Source of the DNA: Ascidia mentula
Taxonomy: Eukaryota; Chordata; Ascidiacea; Phlebobranchia; Ascidiidae
Direction: 5' to 3'
Length of the DNA stretch: 64,000 bases
Assembly: GCA_947561715.1 (NCBI GenBank)
Contig: OX387197.1
Coordinates: forward strand, 2,175,001 to 2,239,000
Part shown: piece after piece, positions 13,101 to 25,700 of the stretch
Layout of the letters: each line of letters starts with the position of its first letter
Numbering within the stretch: the first letter of the stretch is position 1
The notes under the pieces: generated by a model
What the model was told of the DNA's origin: nothing
What the model saw: only the letters and a program-made list of their open reading frames with translations
The model's database searches: none
Made by a program: the position numbers and the translations under genes

Positions 13101-16100
13101 GTGACCGTAACCTTAGAGTAGATCATTCCACACCCCACTCATCACATCAACAACCAGGTAAAATAAAACAGGTGATAACGTAACAAACAAAACATGTGAT
13201 ATGTAAGATAAAAATGTAATGAAAAATTAGAATGTCAAATTTAAGTATCAGCTTTTTGAACATTGACATATCAAAAATCTTCTGTTAAGTATTTTTGCAA
13301 TGGTGAAAGTAGGATATTTCAGTGTTCAGATCAATATTCATGTGTGTTGCACTAGCTACTCACTATTCACAAACCTATCAGGACAATTTGTTCCAATGAA
13401 TTTTCTGTTGCAGGGGACTAACTTGTTATTTGAACTATTTTCCTAACTTGATTTTCCTAATAAAAAATTGTTATAAAACAGCCATGGCATTGCAATGCAC
13501 AGATTGAGAACAGTCAGTTCTTCTATACAGAAGGTTAACAGGCTTCGCAGCCAAGGCATTGCAGCTAAGGCATTGCAGCCAAGCTGGATCAGCCATTTTC
13601 CCGACAAGTCGGAGCGAGCTCCCGGTGAGGTTTGAACTCACGATCCTTGGCTAACTAGGCCCAACGCTCTACCAACTGAGCTAGCTGGTTTCACGGGGTA
13701 TATTGTGGCCAAGGTACAATGCTGCGCAAGCACACAACTTGTCAGGCATCCTTCACATGCGTAGAGGATCTCCACCACCGTAATCAGACAACGCAGAAGT
13801 AATACCATGCTTTCAAGGCAGGATCACCTCACTATAAAGGGCCTGCGCAGTGGGGCGATCCTGCCTTGCTATGCGAAAGCATGGCATTACTTCTGCATTC
13901 TTCTATACAGTTTTTGCTTTTTTGTATTTTTATTTAAAGACCCCATGGGGTAGGCAGTGCACTGAACTGTAGTGGTGTCTTTTTTATAAACATTCAAATT
14001 TTTAATATTAAAATTCATTGCAGGCTTGTCAGGATTTCTTCTCATTGGTGGAGAGGATTCAAAACGAGATTGTGTGAAATGGAATGTTGCCACAAAACAA
14101 CATGAACATTTACCAGTTGGTTGCACTTTAATGTTTAAAATAGCTTCATGGTGCTTTAAAACTGTTCACACCATGCATTTCAACTTGTTTATTGCACAAG
14201 CAAATCCATTTATTTGTGCTAAAATAACAGATTAATTAAAATACAATAAGCTGTTGAAAACTACTGTTAAATTATATTTAAACCACAATAAAAATATTAA
14301 AGTTTATTAACATTTGAGAAATAAAATGTTTACGGAGTTTCACAATTTCATTTGTAGAAACTGAAAAAAGCAAGAAAATGCTCAACTTCAGCCAAAGTTG
14401 GAAACACAGTTTATGTAATGGGTGGAGACGGTCCAAAAAAAAGTTGTGAGATGATGAATTTGGAGAGAAGTGATCGCTGGATGAAATTTGCCGATTTGTG
14501 TGAAGGTCGACAGTCTGCTGCATCGGCTGTTATTAGAAGTCAGTTTCATGATTGAACATAACAATTAAAAAAAATCAAATATCTTTGGAACCAATATGTT
14601 AATGTTTCATGACACCTAAATTACATTTTGCGACCCCATATATTCATTGAACAGAATAAAATCTGTGCACTTAGGTATGTTTAGGGAGAAATTTTATGCT
14701 TGGATTCGTTTATAACAAGGTCACCATATTCAAATTGTAAAAGACTGTTTAAGAAGTCTTAGTGTATTTAAACAGAGTTATATGAAGAAAAACAATGGAT
14801 AAATTATGTACTAAGCAGTTTGAGTAAAACACACAGATTACTTACTTGAATTCTACTGTATTTTATCTTGTGGGTGGTACTTTGCTATGCTACAGAAATA
14901 TTTATTACTGACAATCACAAAAGTTGCATGGGAACCAAGTTTTATTGTTACCCAATCTATTTTATTGACAATTCCATGTTACAGAGCAACTTTACCTTTC
15001 CGGAGGTCATGGTGGAGATCTCAATCCATTTTCATCCTACTTGATTTACACCATAGATGTAGACAGATGGACGAATAATATCAACATGTTACAACCAAGA
15101 TTTGGTCATGGAATGTGTTCAATTGACAGTAAGAATATGCTTGAAAACTCTCAAAACTTATAGAGAAGGCTTTCCTTTTTCTTGACAATGCAAGGCAAAA
15201 ATGTGAAATTCGGTTTAAACTTTAGACTTCCCACAACACTCACTCACTTATTACTCACAAATATTCCGTGGAGTCGCAAAACTGTTTACTTAGTGATGAC
15301 GTCATATGCACGAGTTTTAATTTCGTTTCGTGTAAAAAAAATTTTTCTGATTAAACCCATGTTAAAAATAATTATTGGCGTGCTTACTGAGTTCGTGAAT
15401 ATCAACCTTCATATTATTTAGTTTTTATTTACATCTTGATATAAAACTGCCCCTTGTTTCTACGTTAAACGCATAGCTTAACTCAATGATTGTTACGTAA
15501 CATTACAACATAATCGTAATATGACGTCACAATAAATATTAACACAAGCGATTTCGAAATTTCTTCAGATGTTTTGTTTTCTGTGGGCGGATGTGATGGC
15601 AGACAACGCTTACAATCATGTGAATTCCACGATATTCGTGTTGGAACCCCCACAAGAATCGCTTCTCTCAATGAAGCAAGATGTTATTTAACATGTGAAG
15701 AAATTAAAGGGAAGATCTATGCAATTGGTTAGTTATCAGAAGTTAAATATTAACTAAAACTAGTAGTTTTTTAACCTGTTTTTTATTTTCTGGATTCCAT
15801 CCATTAATGTAAGGTAACTTTACTTAATTTACACATGATGTAATTAAAGTTACATGAACAATTATTTCACTTAAATACAAAACAGAAGCCAAGAAAATTC
15901 CTGGACAAAGTTTTACTTTAAATCTGACAGGAGGTTGTGGTCGTGGCTACCTGGAAACAGTTGAAGAATACGAACCTAGAGTCAACAAATGGAAATATGT
16001 TTCTCCTCTCCTAAATCATCGTTACCGTCACTCTGCTTGTGTTATTGATGGGAGGATTTATGTTGTGGGTGGATTGAGGTGAGGTTTACGTTTGAATGTT

Positions 16101-16470
16101 TTGTACTAGTGATTGTGACGTCACTATAGGGTTTGTTACTCATAATTGAAAGTGTTTATTGACTGCGATAATATATGTAAGTGTGTGATTTGCGCAAAAC
16201 CGACTGACCTTGCTAATGATATTAAGTAAAAGTAAATTTTGTGTCCCAATATCAGTAATAAAAATATACAGAACATGTGTGTTGTTGTCAGTTGCGTGTG
16301 TAATAATTTCCTGATTTTTAACCAAACTCACAGTAATTTTGGTTGTATTTAGGAGTTACAGCAATCCCTCCCCGACATCAGTTGAAGTTTACGATCCAAC
16401 CTCAGATGTCTGGACACATGCTTTTGATCTTGACAAACCAGTTTGGGATGCGACTGTTGTTGCTGTTTAA
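10144..16470 (+). CDS. Kinase-Kelch fusion gene 2 (complete, 830 residues)
   Basis: Complete fusion gene. Exons: 10144-10188, 10244-10413, 10470-11311 (kinase); 11458-11538, 11896-11967, 12141-12251, 12425-12505, 12569-12676, 13062-13157 (linker); 14024-14115, 14358-14538, 14985-15128, 15569-15727, 15886-16078, 16353-16470 (Kelch). All joins keep frame, giving 830 residues. Kinase about 25-330: Gly loop GQGSFG (34-39), ATP lysine K55 in FAVKFF, catalytic loop HGDLKPGN (154-161), DFG from D174, APE 205-207; all key catalytic residues are present, with HGD replacing HRD. Linker about 353-535 is polar. Kelch blades about 536-830 show GG pairs followed by spaced Y and W, for example VYVMGG and IYVVGG. 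No signal peptide or membrane segment is seen, so cytoplasmic or nuclear. By family a Ser/Thr-type kinase whose propeller binds partners; substrates unknown. Confidence 0.88.
11458..13157 (+). repeat. Array of 6 symmetrical mini-exons (linker of gene 2)
   Basis: Six phase 1-1 exons in the order A, E, B, A, B, D, encoding 183 residues. They match, exon by exon and through the introns, the last six linker exons of gene 1 (4172-5839), while seven further gene 1 exons have no counterpart. So a block of about 3.5 kb (4.0-7.6 kb and 11.3-14.8 kb) is a segmental duplication. Confidence 0.8.
13531..13897 (-). mobile_element. tRNA-like SINE with hairpin end, copy 2, nested palindrome
   Basis: Same element at the same intron position as copy 1, flanked by the same 13-bp repeat (13518-13530 and 13898-13910), so the insertion predates the gene 1/gene 2 duplication. 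The tRNA-like head is on the minus strand at about 13619-13684 and more decayed. The hairpin end differs: outer arms of 22 bp (13793-13814 and 13875-13896, one mismatch) enclose a second palindrome with 11-bp arms AAGGCAGGATC / GATCCTGCCTT (13815-13825 and 13857-13867). Confidence 0.75.
15297..15304. promoter_or_regulatory. CRE-type palindrome TGACGTCA
   Basis: Full 8-bp consensus of CREB/ATF binding sites in the intron after the third Kelch exon of gene 2. Two more lie at 15522-15529 and 16116-16123. Three full matches in 830 bp of AT-rich DNA is more than expected, but function is not shown. Confidence 0.3.
15522..15529. promoter_or_regulatory. CRE-type palindrome TGACGTCA
   Basis: Second of three full CRE consensus sites in the Kelch introns of gene 2, about 40 bp upstream of an exon start. 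Confidence 0.3.
16116..16123. promoter_or_regulatory. CRE-type palindrome TGACGTCA
   Basis: Third full CRE consensus site, in the last intron of gene 2, 38 bp after the donor. Confidence 0.3.
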
Positions 16471-19400
16471 TATGTGTTTATTTTGTGCTCAACAAAAATT
16501 ACATGTTTTGCTAACATTTCAATCCCAGCCTGGTCAACACCCCAGTAATGTAGGTCAGTGGTGTGCAACCTGAGGTTATAAGGATGACGAAAATGATCTG
16601 TGCAAGAAATATCTGTAGTTCAAAACTTTATACGGCGTCTCGTAGCTAATGGAGGTGGAAGATATTTTTGGGCTCTGCATTTATAAGTGATTATGGGCAT
16701 AGTTTATATGCCAACATCTAGCATAGTTTCTGTTGCGACAACCCAACTGAAACGTTGGTAAGTGTGTGAAAGATGAAGGTGTAAGCATAGGGTTGACTCT
16801 TCGCTTGCAAGACCACATATGTTGTTACGTTTACACGGTTAATGGTTTAATAAGGGATAATTTTGGTGAGATTTAAAAGACGGTCATTCAACAAAGATAT
16901 TCGGTGCAAGAATAATGCGGTCCAAGGAAAATAAACCAACTTTTTTGCTCCCTGACAAAGGAAAATCTTAAAAAAATGTGCATCACGCCTGCGTTCTGCT
17001 GTCTAGTGTTCTTTAAAGTAACATGTGCGTCATAAATAGGTTAGTGAATATTGCAGTTGCCTTAAAAGAAAGTTTGTAAACTTTGTAATCGCTTTAAGCC
17101 TGTTTAAGGAGCATGTACACGCCAAGACACATCAAGTGGTAGCAATTTAAGATGGTTTTACATACAGGCTAACAACACTAAAAGCTTTTCTTTACATGTA
17201 TTCGTTGGGGCATATTTAAGAGTTTGAAATTAAACACACTCGTCTTGCACTCACCATCGCCGGTCGACAATGTTAATTGCTCTCATCCGTCATAACGCAG
17301 CTTATTTGCATTCAAATTTTTCCAGCACGAAGTTTGAAATTTCAAGTTTTGTTAATTGTTGTAAGACATTCAAGAGCCGTCAAATTGATTGTGTTGTGGT
17401 TTGAACCAAATCAATAAAAAGTATGTAGCATGTGTTCAACTGCAGACCCAATTAAAGTTGTTACGTTTTAACTAATCTGTGTTTCAGGTTTGTAAACAGT
17501 AAAGTTAATACAAAAGCTCAGCACGATGCCTGCATTGAAAGCCCCCATTTTTTCTAAAAATAAGGGACATCAAAGACATACTACAAAATTGCTATTTTAA
17601 TCTATATGTGTTTCAGGTTGTGAAGAAACTGGTAGCTAATGACCAAGCGGTCGATTACCACAACATAATGGTGAAGTTACATAAAGTGAACAACAAGCAT
17701 TGATGAGGTCATAGAGACTGCATTATGATTTTATAAAAATTGGGTCTATAACGCTCCTAACAAGAGAATGTTTAAAAAGATTAAACTATCTTGTAAGTTG
17801 ATTGGTTTATTTTGCAGTTTAACAAAGGTGATTTAATAAATGATCACCGCCAAGATTTTGTAGGACTGCCAACATAGGCCACAAGCTATACATAAAAATA
17901 TTGTTGGCTATAACTTAATTATGTTAGGGAGCCATTGGTACAGACTAGGAATGTGCCAAACTGACAGAGATTCAAGTTCTTTTGAGTAGTTACAAAATAC
18001 AATTCCAAACGACAAAATGGTTACAGACTTTTGATTTGTGCAAAAGTATACGACAAGTATTTGTGATATAATAAAAGCTGCCTTGTACATGCTGCATTGA
18101 TAAACGAAAGGTGGCATGTTTGTCTTGGTGGCCCCTTTCTTTGCTATTAAAGCAGTCTAACACCGGAGTATTGAAACATCCTCTTTGATTGTTGTATTAA
18201 GGCACAGCAATTAATAGACAATGTTGCAGTTAAACTTAGAAGTTTAAAATCTCATTGTAATTAGGTAGTTTTTTAACTTTTCTAGATTGAGAACATAATT
18301 AGGGGTAAAGTAATGTAAATTACACAAAATTTAGTGGTAATTTTTTTATACTAGGTGAAATAAAACAGCTTTCTAAATGAATCAAAAGTTATACTGATGT
18401 TGACTCACAAAATGATTGCCAGTTTTTACTTCAGGTCCATGTAACTTTTGTAAATATCCAATTATAAATAAAGCAAGTTTACCGTTTCCTCATCATATCT
18501 GCTCATCTTTGCAATTAAGACAACAATTTTTTTATCAGTTTAACCATTGACTCTGTTAACATTACATTATATTGCAGAATTTGGCATTACAGCAAACTTC
18601 ATGTCAAGTTGCAAACGACTTCGTGCAAATCGCCTTCTTGGAAAATGTGAATAAATAATGCTGCTTCACGAGGTAATGCTGTTGAGCCATTGTTATTTGT
18701 GTTACATGTTTATTTGTTGATGATACAGCAGTTATCTCATGTGATGTTACAGCCCTGCGTAACCAGGTGAACAAATAACTGTGCAATGTTTGTGGTGAGC
18801 TGAATGCAAACACACTGCAATGAATATGGTTTAAGTAAATATGCGAGTATTGATAATTAGAGCAACTCCTTCTTCACTGGCTACCCTGTGTCAAGTAATT
18901 TCGCAAATCTAGTGCAATGGCACAAGGTATTCTTCCAATCACCTTAACCACAATTACTATGGGAAGTGCACCATGTTGCTTTTTCAATGTTGTGAACATA
19001 AGGTGTGGCTTTCTTTTAACCACGACACATGGGTTTGTTCATATCTCAAGAGTTTGCTGTATATTGCCTCTGATAAAAATTGCTACTCTGCCCAAACGTA
19101 AAATTAGGATATCAGTATACAATTGTGTTACAATTGTTTTCGCAGTTATTTTCAAGTTTATGTAACCTTTACTTGTAATATGTTGAGGACATGCAATCTA
19201 GTACAACCGTTGACTAATGTTTAGTGTGTACAAAAATAATGACGTTCCCAAAACTGACATCATTACAACATTAAGCCAACATTACATTTCGATAAATAGT
19301 ATTTTGTTTATTTACAATTACATGTGGTTAAAATCACAACTCGACAAATGTTTAAGTTGTTATGATGTTGTTTTTTTTGTTGGTGATGAGAAATGCTTAC

Positions 19401-19728
19401 GTTGATGACGCTGATTTCATGTTTTCTGTGCCACCGACTCCGTGTTTGTTTGAATAAAATACAGATTTTGATTGAAGTTTTGAGTGAGACAAAAGGTCTG
19501 ATCCAAAGTGCAGGTCAATATTTACCCAACAACAGGGCGTAGTCGTGCAACAAGTTTGCTATTGCATCTACTAGGAAAAACCTTTGCATTCTTTTCAGTT
19601 TGTAAAGGTGGGGATACATTTTTGTTGCTGACCAGGAAATCTTTTTCCAGAAAAGCTCCGGGATTCAATTTCAGGCTGGATTTTTACTATTCAGAAATAA
19701 ATGTTTAGATTTGCGATGAATTAAGGCA
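16471..19728. other. Intergenic region between genes 2 and 3
   Basis: About 3.3 kb without a recognisable gene. Short open frames in both strands show no family motif and no homology to the neighbouring paralogues. No clear repeat is seen. It should hold the 3' end of gene 2 and the promoter of gene 3. Confidence 0.45.
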
Positions 19729-22700
19729 ATGCCTAAAGGTAATATTATCAAACCCACCACTGGCGATGTGATAGTTGTAAGTATTTGATTGATTGTTTTT
19801 GTTAGCTTTGTACAACTGAACTAGTGTGTGTGTATAATTGTTTTTGAAAACATAAAAACTGACTGTATCATTTAAAAATTTGGCAAACCTTTTTTGTTGA
19901 TATGTGTAGAAGATAAGTGAGGGTAAAATTCATTTACCCAACTAAGTGGGAGAATCGTTGAAGTTTTTAGGAACAATAAGCACACATTATTTTGATTGTT
20001 GCTGAGAATATAAAGACTGGGACACCATAGAGATAACAAAGTACTGCTAATCACTGCTGTAAGGTCTCCAATAAACACAGTTATGTTATATGCATTATTG
20101 GGTCAGCTCTTTGTTTTAGAAACAAACTTTTCTATGTGTTTAACTTAACAATTATATACTGTGTGCAGCTGCAGATATACAATGCAAAACAAATTCTCTG
20201 CAATGCTCAGCTTTTTGAGATTGGGCGTGGATCATTTGGTGAAGTTTTACATGTATGGCATAAAATTATTGGTGATCATGCAGTTAAATGTTTTACTGTA
20301 ACTGGTGGTGAAAGACAGCAATCTGCCCTTGAGAAAAAGTATGTGACATAAAATTAGTGATGATAAATCTTCAATTTACAAATTATTGCTTACTGTTTAT
20401 CAAGATTTTTTGCTCTGCTGAATTAGTGGTTGGGGTATACATGTTGGCTGAATTGAATGTGCATGTTAATGACACATTTTATTTCTTTCAGAATTCTTAA
20501 AGAGTACAATAAGTTGCAAGAATGTCAACACAAAAATGTTGTCATTGTCTTTGGCATCACCAAGTGGTCAGGGTCGATGGGAATCCTGATGGAGTTTTGC
20601 GAAGGAGGAAACCTTAAAGTTTTACTGCTTGATGATTCTATTGTTTTAGGGCCTGGCTTAATTCTCCGAATGAACTTGGACATAGCATCTGGGGTTGCAT
20701 TTATTCACAATTGTGGGTTAGACAAGCGAGTGATTCATGGTGATTTAAAGCCAGAAAATATTCTTCTAACAGCTTGGTTAGTTTGCAAGATTACTGATTT
20801 TGGAAGTGCCCAGCTTGCTAGCTATACAGGGTATACAACTATTGATGGAAGAAGAGAAAGGCAGGCATTTACCCTGTTCTATGCAGCTCCAGAGAAGCTT
20901 CGCCATGGTGCTAGACCGAAGAAAGAACAGGACACATACAGTTGTGGCATGATTCAACACATGACACTCACGCATGAAGACCCCTACTTGTCAGATCATG
21001 AGTTTGAAAGAAAGTTAGAACTTGGCCTTCACCCAAACTGTGAAGCAATCCAGGAGCTGAAAGAGGAAAGCAATGAGAGCAACAGAGAAATAGTTGAGTG
21101 CATTGAAGGAGCAATGGTGAGATGTTGGGATCATGATCCATCCAATCGACCAGATATGATCTCTATTCGAGATGAGTTCCAGGACCTCATGGCTAAGCAA
21201 GATCATGCAGTCATTGCACAACAGGTTGCAGATGCTGTTGGAGGGATGAATATTCAACATCCACCACAGAATCCAACTGTTCCGTTGGATCAGTTTTCAA
21301 CAGAGCTCAGGAAATTTGTCGGTAAATCCTTTTGTATACTTTACTCTTAATTAGTTAATTATTTACAAAAAATCTTAGTAATCCTGTTCTACATTATTGC
21401 AAACCATTCTTATGGACAGATCCTTTTTGCACTGATAATGTTAAAAGAATCTTTAGTGTGCTAAAGTATCTGCCTCTGCAACCACCTAAGACAACAAATA
21501 TCACATTACTTGATGGCTATAAAGACCATGCCCTATATTTATATGTGGCTTATTTTTTTTGCAATATTGTTGCATAATTCATCATCTTCCATAGCGTAAT
21601 TTTAAAGTCATTGCTTCAGTAACAAGATCTTCTGCAGTATAGAGTTAGTCGAATATGTAACGCTTACCAACACGATGGATTCTTTTATTCCAGGTGGTGG
21701 CGCAACTTATTTAAGTGATTCTACAAGCCCTAAACTGCCAGTTGGTAAGACTACAAGCTGCTTGTAATTTTATTAATATTATTTTGTCATAATCTTGAAA
21801 TATCCTGCTGTCCAGCATATTTGACAATTAATTTGTATAATCAAGGTTTTAAATTAGATTGGCAGCTTGTATTTAAATATATATTTGTTGCTTTGATTTA
21901 AAATGCTTTCAAGGGTCATATTTTACCTAGTGTTGTGCACTTAGCAACCTATCAATTAAAAAAAGACAGAGGCAGCCATTATTGCTAAAGAAATTTTAGC
22001 CAACTATGATGTTTTTTTGATGTTTAAATGGCTCTGTATGAACGTAGTTTATCATAATGTATTTCCAACCTATGACAGACTAGGAAATTTAATTTGAAAG
22101 GTTGGTTTTTATGAGGTAGCAACACTTTTTGTATAATAAACGTGGTTGATTATTATCATAGGAGGGGGCAGATTACTTTCATGTGATGTCACACAACCTA
22201 AACTTGCAGTTGGTAAGATGTTCATGTTTGTAAGACCATAATTTACATTCATACATTCAGTGAAACAATATTCTCTATAACACAGGATTGGTTAATTACT
22301 CTGCACTTTATAACATAAAAACTGTGTTTGTTTTGTTACAGGTGATGATGACTCAGCACATTTGAGTGACATCACAAGCCCAAAACTTGCTGTTGGTGGA
22401 AGTAAGCTAGTTTTTATTGAAAAAACATTGTTTATGTAATATGTGTCTATGCTTGATACCATAGGAACTATAGTTTAATGATTTTAATCTTGCATGAATG
22501 TCCAGCTTTTCGGGTAAAATTTTATTGTTACTGATTATTGTCGGTGGAAAGCACATATAAATATATGTAAAGATGTTTAAGCTCATGTAAACTTGATTAT
22601 TTTAATTAAAGGTGGAGCCAGGTTACTTTCAAGTGATGTCACAAACCCTAAAGTTCCAGTTGGTAAGATATTAAATTAACATACTTGAATTGGTTGCATT

Positions 22701-25700
22701 ATAACTGATCTACTTCATCCATAAACTGGGTTCTTTATTTTACAGATGGAGCCAGATTACTTTCTATTGATGTCACAAACCCCAAACTTCCAGTAGGTAA
22801 GAAACCATGGTAACGTTTTCCTGGTTTTCTGCTTTTATTTCACCCAAAATTCTGATTTGTAGATGTCAGACCATGTATTGATTCACCACTTGATGGCAAC
22901 AAACTAGATTGTTCTGTAACAGGGAGTGATTCAGCACATTTAAGTGATGTCACAATCCCTAAACTGGAAGTTGGTGAGATAACAAGCTAGTTTTTAATAA
23001 CAATTGCATTCCTTATTGTTTTTAATAGTTTCTTATGACCAGTATTATCATGAGTTACTTTACTTGTTGCATTGCTATTTAATACCTGATTAGTTCAGCT
23101 CAAAGGAATGCAAAAGTGTTTTTGTCCCATTTTAATAAAAACATACCTCTCATTTTGAGCTTTCCAACTTTTGTCACTGGTTTTAAAGACGTTGTTTGCA
23201 TTGTTTTGCTTACCAACAAAATACAAATTTAAGGCCTGCTTTACTTTATTTGGTTGTATTTGTGGTGTTTGATTAGGTATTTGGAAATGTACATAGACTT
23301 CATTGAAGCAGTCATATTGGCCCATAAACTGCGTTGTTTTTGTTACAGGTGGAGACATCTTACATGCATGCGATGTTACAAACCCAAAGCTTGTTGTTGG
23401 TAAGACCTCTAAAGTTAATTGAGATATCCTTTTTTGTCACAGTATTCTAAATTGTCAACTTTTGTGTAGCAGAAAAAATTTTTTCGAACCATAATTAATG
23501 TTTAAAAATTCTGGCAAAAGGCTGTCGAATAAGAGATTCTTTATGTTGTTTCTTGTGATCCAAACAGATGTGATGGCCAGACCTACCACTGCTGAAGCAC
23601 CTCAGTCACCACCTAGTGACAGAAATTTGCAAACTCCTTTTTTTGCTACCAACTTATCAAATCAAGGTTTAACGAATTTACAACTGTTTTTAAGCTGAGT
23701 TAAATAAATTTATGCATGAATTAATAGCTGTTACAGGTAATGTTTATATTTTAATTATGGTTTAGATGCAGCACAATTTTTTGCTCACAATCTGTTATGT
23801 TTTTGTTGCTCAGTAAAGTTTTATTTTCATTTACTTTGGTTGTAGATGTTGTGCATCTTCAGCCATGCCTCAATCACGATGCAAGCGAACAAGACCATGG
23901 TGCAAGTAAGCTTCGATATTAACTTTATTGTTAACTGTAATTTGAACTCTTTATTTTATGTTTGTCCTTTAATGATTACATAACCACATTAACAACTTAT
24001 TATTGTCTTTGAACACATTGTTATTGTGTGTAACATTTTTGTTGAATCATATTTAGACATTCGACCTCAAACCTATTCACCACTTGGTGGCAACGTTGAG
24101 AAAACAGAGCAACCACAGTCGCCTCCCGATCTTGATGGTGGAGAAAGAAAACAAGGCAATGATGCAAAGCAAAGTAACACTTTCTAATACATTTTGGTAT
24201 TGGTTATGATTTCCATTCACTACTGTACATAATTTATGTGTCTACTGCAGGAGAAAGGAGATCAATAAATCCTACTGCAACTTCATCCAGTGCAAGAAGC
24301 CGTCCAGATTCCTCAACACCAAGTAAAAGAGGTAATTTAATTTCATAAATGATATAACTGTTCCATCCCTGGATGAAGCTGCAATGCACAATTAACATTT
24401 TATTTTAGGTGACTGGTTATTAATTATGAAGTAGCTTCTACCAGTTGCTTGAAGTGGCCACAAAAAAGAGCAAATAAGTACAAAGTACTTTGACTTTCTG
24501 GAGTAGAATTAGTCAATGCAAAATTAGTTTATTTCTTTCTTACCTTTTATAGTGTCATGGTACTTGCCAACAATTGGTTAACACCAAGTATGCAATGAGA
24601 AGGTTCACAATAAAATGCATATTATTCACATTTGTTATAGATTCATCAGGATTTCTTGTTATTGGTGGCGTTGGTTCAGAAAGAGATTGTGTGAAATGGA
24701 ATGTTGCCACTAAACAACATCAACATTTACCGGTTAGTTGTATTTTACTTTTTGTTGAACTGATAGTAGTTCACAAAGGGACAAGAATTTCTCTGAATAA
24801 CAAGTGGTCCATAAATGATGAATCCCAGTTATAGTAAAGCACAGAAAATACCAAGAGACAAACAAACACATTGCCAGGTTTTCACAATCTGCAGAAATTG
24901 AACTCGACAAGAACGTTCTCAACTTCAGCCAAAGTTGGAAACACAGTTTATGTAATGGGTGGAAAAAATCGAACAAAATTTTGTGAGATGATGAATTTGG
25001 AGGAAACAGAACACTGGGCGAAATTTGCTGATTTGTTGGATGGTCGAAGTTCTGCTGCATCTGCTGTGGTCCAAGGTCAGTTGCTATGATTGTACAAAAG
25101 ATATTTGAAACATTACTTCAAAATTGTGTGGGGAAAACTGTAACTGTAGGATTCTCAATGCAAAGCCATGATACAAACTTAATTTAACAGTTTTGGGCTC
25201 ACTTTTTGCTTAAGTAAGAAGCATGTGAGAGCTCATCAGTACAGCTGTTGGATGTGGCACTGGAATAGCTTTTAGACTAGCAGGCACACAGATTTCCACT
25301 TTGTAGTACCTTTTGATCAACGTCGATCCGTTGGGTACACAACTGGGTACCAAACAACAGAGAGAACCACCGTAGAGCGCACTATGGCCAAATGACTGCT
25401 TGGGATCCGATAGTGCTATCGGCTCGTGTTAACCCAATTTATATGTGTGCACAATGAGTGCAATTAAGCAATAGTGGTAAAACACATAAAGCATAGAGTG
25501 TATATAAATCTGGTATTATGTAGTGAAAGATGGTGTATAACCAACCAAGTCAATAATAACTGCAATGTCCTAGATGACATTTTCCTCACCGGCGGCCGTG
25601 GAAGATACTCAAAAGTGTTTTCTTGTTTAATTTATGATGTACAAGAAGACAGATGGAGAAAAGGTTTTAACATGTTACAACCAAGATATGCACATGGAAT

